Positions 62,901 to 64,000 of a DNA stretch of 64,000 bases are shown here, in pieces. The first letter of the stretch is position 1. Each line of letters opens with the position of its first letter. Both the position numbers and the translations under genes were made by a program. This DNA comes from Azadirachta indica (Eukaryota; Streptophyta; Magnoliopsida; Sapindales; Meliaceae), in NCBI GenBank assembly GCA_022749755.1, contig CM040452.1:21346350-21410349 (forward strand), read 5' to 3'. The notes under the pieces were generated by a model, which worked only from the letters and a program-made list of their open reading frames with translations, was not told where the DNA came from and made no database searches.

Positions 62901-64000
62901 GGCAGCCAAATAATTAAATGTAATAAAAAAATTATTGAAAAAGAATCCCGAGGAAGGAGACTAATACAAACAAAAGAAAGAGGGAGGGAGAGACAGAAGA
63001 ATATGCAAGAAAAAAAAAATCCAATTACTACAAAAGTCAACAACTTGCCTGTGTCAATGTAGTGGCATCTGCAATAACAAACGGAACATTCACAAAGCGT
63101 GCCAAGGTCTTGGCAAGTAAAGTTTTCCCTGTCCTTGAAAGAGAATTAAAAGATGGCAGGTGAGACCGGTAACAGACAAGAGGCATTGGAATAATAGTTA
63201 AAAGTTAAATTCTATGAAAGCCCAGTCAAAAAATTGATATAAGTCTGCAATTAGAATAGGATGACACCAAATTACCTGAGCCTGTTGGCCCCATTAGGAG
63301 AATGTTACTTTTCTCCAGCTCCACAGTGTCATCTTCTACTGCCTCTGCCAATGAACTACCAGATTCTCCTGCTGGCCTAACTTCCCAAGTGATCATAAAA
63401 TTGTTAACAACTGCATTCACTCTCAACAAAAGTGTTCGATAGTAACAAACGGCTAAGCAAGCACACGGGGAGATGAAGCATGTGCACCATGCACAAACAA
63501 ACACACAAACTTACATTCATTCAAAAATTAAAAATGTTAGATGCATCTATGATACCTCTTACTTAAGAAGACCAGCTGAAAAATTAGAGGCATCAAGTAT
63601 AGTAACAAAATATATAATAATGGTGATATATTTGTCATTCACACTTCGAAAGCTTGCGTGTTGAGCTAACATTTTTCTTTCCTTTTGACACGTAAATATT
63701 TATCCGATATTAGGCTAAATGTCATTAAGTCAAACCCAAACTACACCATGTTTTGTGGTCTGACTTCAATTTCCAAGAGACATTGGCCGCATATACAGCC
63801 AGGTAACGCATGGACTGCCTTTAATGTTATATTAGATGAGTAACCTAGCTTTCTTCGTAGTTTCCTCCTCAAGATATACATACACGGCAGCAAAATGAGA
63901 AAAATAGATTTAGACAAGCTGTGTATGTACAGAAGGTAAAGGGCTAACCGTCTTTGCAATGAATCGTTATAAATTCTCATATAGTGATTATAAACAGCCA
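59919..64000 (-). CDS. CLPX: ClpX-type AAA+ ATPase, mitochondrial CLPX (C-terminal part; 5' exons outside window)
   Basis: Fourteen exons on the minus strand: 64000-63949 (partial), 63376-63276, 63128-63049, 62826-62776, 62297-62223, 62126-62049, 61913-61857, 61669-61599, 61513-61414, 61310-61206, 60915-60853, 60673-60551, 60292-60137 and 59993-59919. Phases close; about 394 residues are visible. Motifs in order: VYNHYMRIY, Walker A GPTGSGKT, pore loop [10 protein letters not shown], Walker [10 protein letters not shown], the ClpP-docking IGF loop ([10 protein letters not shown]), sensor-type GRFPVLVSL, and the arginine region [13 protein letters not shown]. The tail ends IPSIVASM. ClpX unfolds proteins for ClpP in the mitochondrial matrix. 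The zinc-binding and transit-peptide exons are cut off by the window edge. The intron after 63049 uses a GC donor, and the last intron begins with a G-quadruplex motif. Confidence 0.95.
60092..60136 (-). repeat. (GT)n microsatellite and GGGT tandem at the last CLPX donor site
   Basis: On the transcribed strand the intron starts GT, then GGGTGGGTGGGTGGGG (60134-60119), then TT and about 12 GT units (to 60092). It is a compound repeat abutting the exon end at 60137. Confidence 0.95.

Noticed and set aside
63044..63049. GT donor (four bases downstream) for the CLPX pore-loop intron
   Set aside because: It requires a shifted acceptor and changes the invariant Gly of GYVG to Arg; the GC donor restores the conserved sequence.
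63368..63376. Alternative acceptor giving a CLPX exon start at 63368
   Set aside because: Breaks the frame with the preceding exon ending at 63949; the acceptor giving 63376 keeps it.

Overview
This window is nuclear DNA from a flowering plant, most likely a rosid eudicot. Its genes have many introns with GT-AG borders and AT-rich introns. Its families are plant-specific: a WSD-type wax synthase, a PRO-type pectinesterase, a CBL calcium sensor, a gamma-type PI4 kinase, a PPR protein and an F-box/FBA protein. Long AT-rich intergenic tracts separate them. I could rebuild the splicing of every multi-exon gene so that exon phases close exactly and the products keep family-conserved sequence. I cannot name the species.

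Layout, left to right. 0-2.4 kb: a BOBBER1-like NudC-domain chaperone (minus) with heat-shock-element-like sites just upstream of its TATA box. 3.2-6.7 kb: a WSD1-like wax ester synthase/diacylglycerol acyltransferase (minus). 7.9 kb: tRNA-Ala(CGC). 8.4-10.7 kb: an alpha/beta-hydrolase lipase of the At4g10955 type (plus) with a 1.1 kb intron in its 5' UTR. 11.3-12.5 kb: an intronless F-box gene. 12.5-21.8 kb: a 9 kb gene-poor, microsatellite-rich tract. 22.0-25.1 kb: a membrane-anchored PRO-type pectin methylesterase. 27.5-39.5 kb: three minus-strand genes in a row, encoding PI4K gamma, a DPP-like prolyl oligopeptidase and a CBL4/SOS3-like calcium sensor. 41.1-53.4 kb: a 12 kb extremely AT-rich tract holding two large inverted-repeat (foldback) elements, a smaller hairpin repeat and an apparently gene-less promoter. 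53.7-55.6 kb: an intronless P-class PPR gene. 56.0-58.8 kb: a SINA-type RING E3 ligase (minus). 59.9-64.0 kb: the C-terminal 14 exons of a mitochondrial-type ClpX ATPase (minus), whose 5' part lies outside the window.

Gene order matches two Arabidopsis regions (locus numbers from memory). BOB1, WSD, PME, SINA and CLPX resemble the At5g53350-At5g53400 block; WSD, PME and PPR resemble its duplicate near At3g49190-At3g49240. PI4K gamma, DPP and CBL4 resemble At5g24240-At5g24270. The second block sits inside the first here. The genes do not form a pathway; most are housekeeping, wall, lipid or signalling genes with separate promoters.

The most interesting signals are these: a textbook G-quadruplex starting two bases into the last CLPX intron and followed by a GT microsatellite; two GC-AG introns (CBL4 and CLPX); an in-frame stop-free 93-nt intron in the DPP gene; two foldback elements built to the same three-copy plan; and a G-box/TATA promoter with no gene behind it. 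I found no CRISPR array, no transposase or reverse transcriptase reading frame and no sign of bacterial or viral genes.
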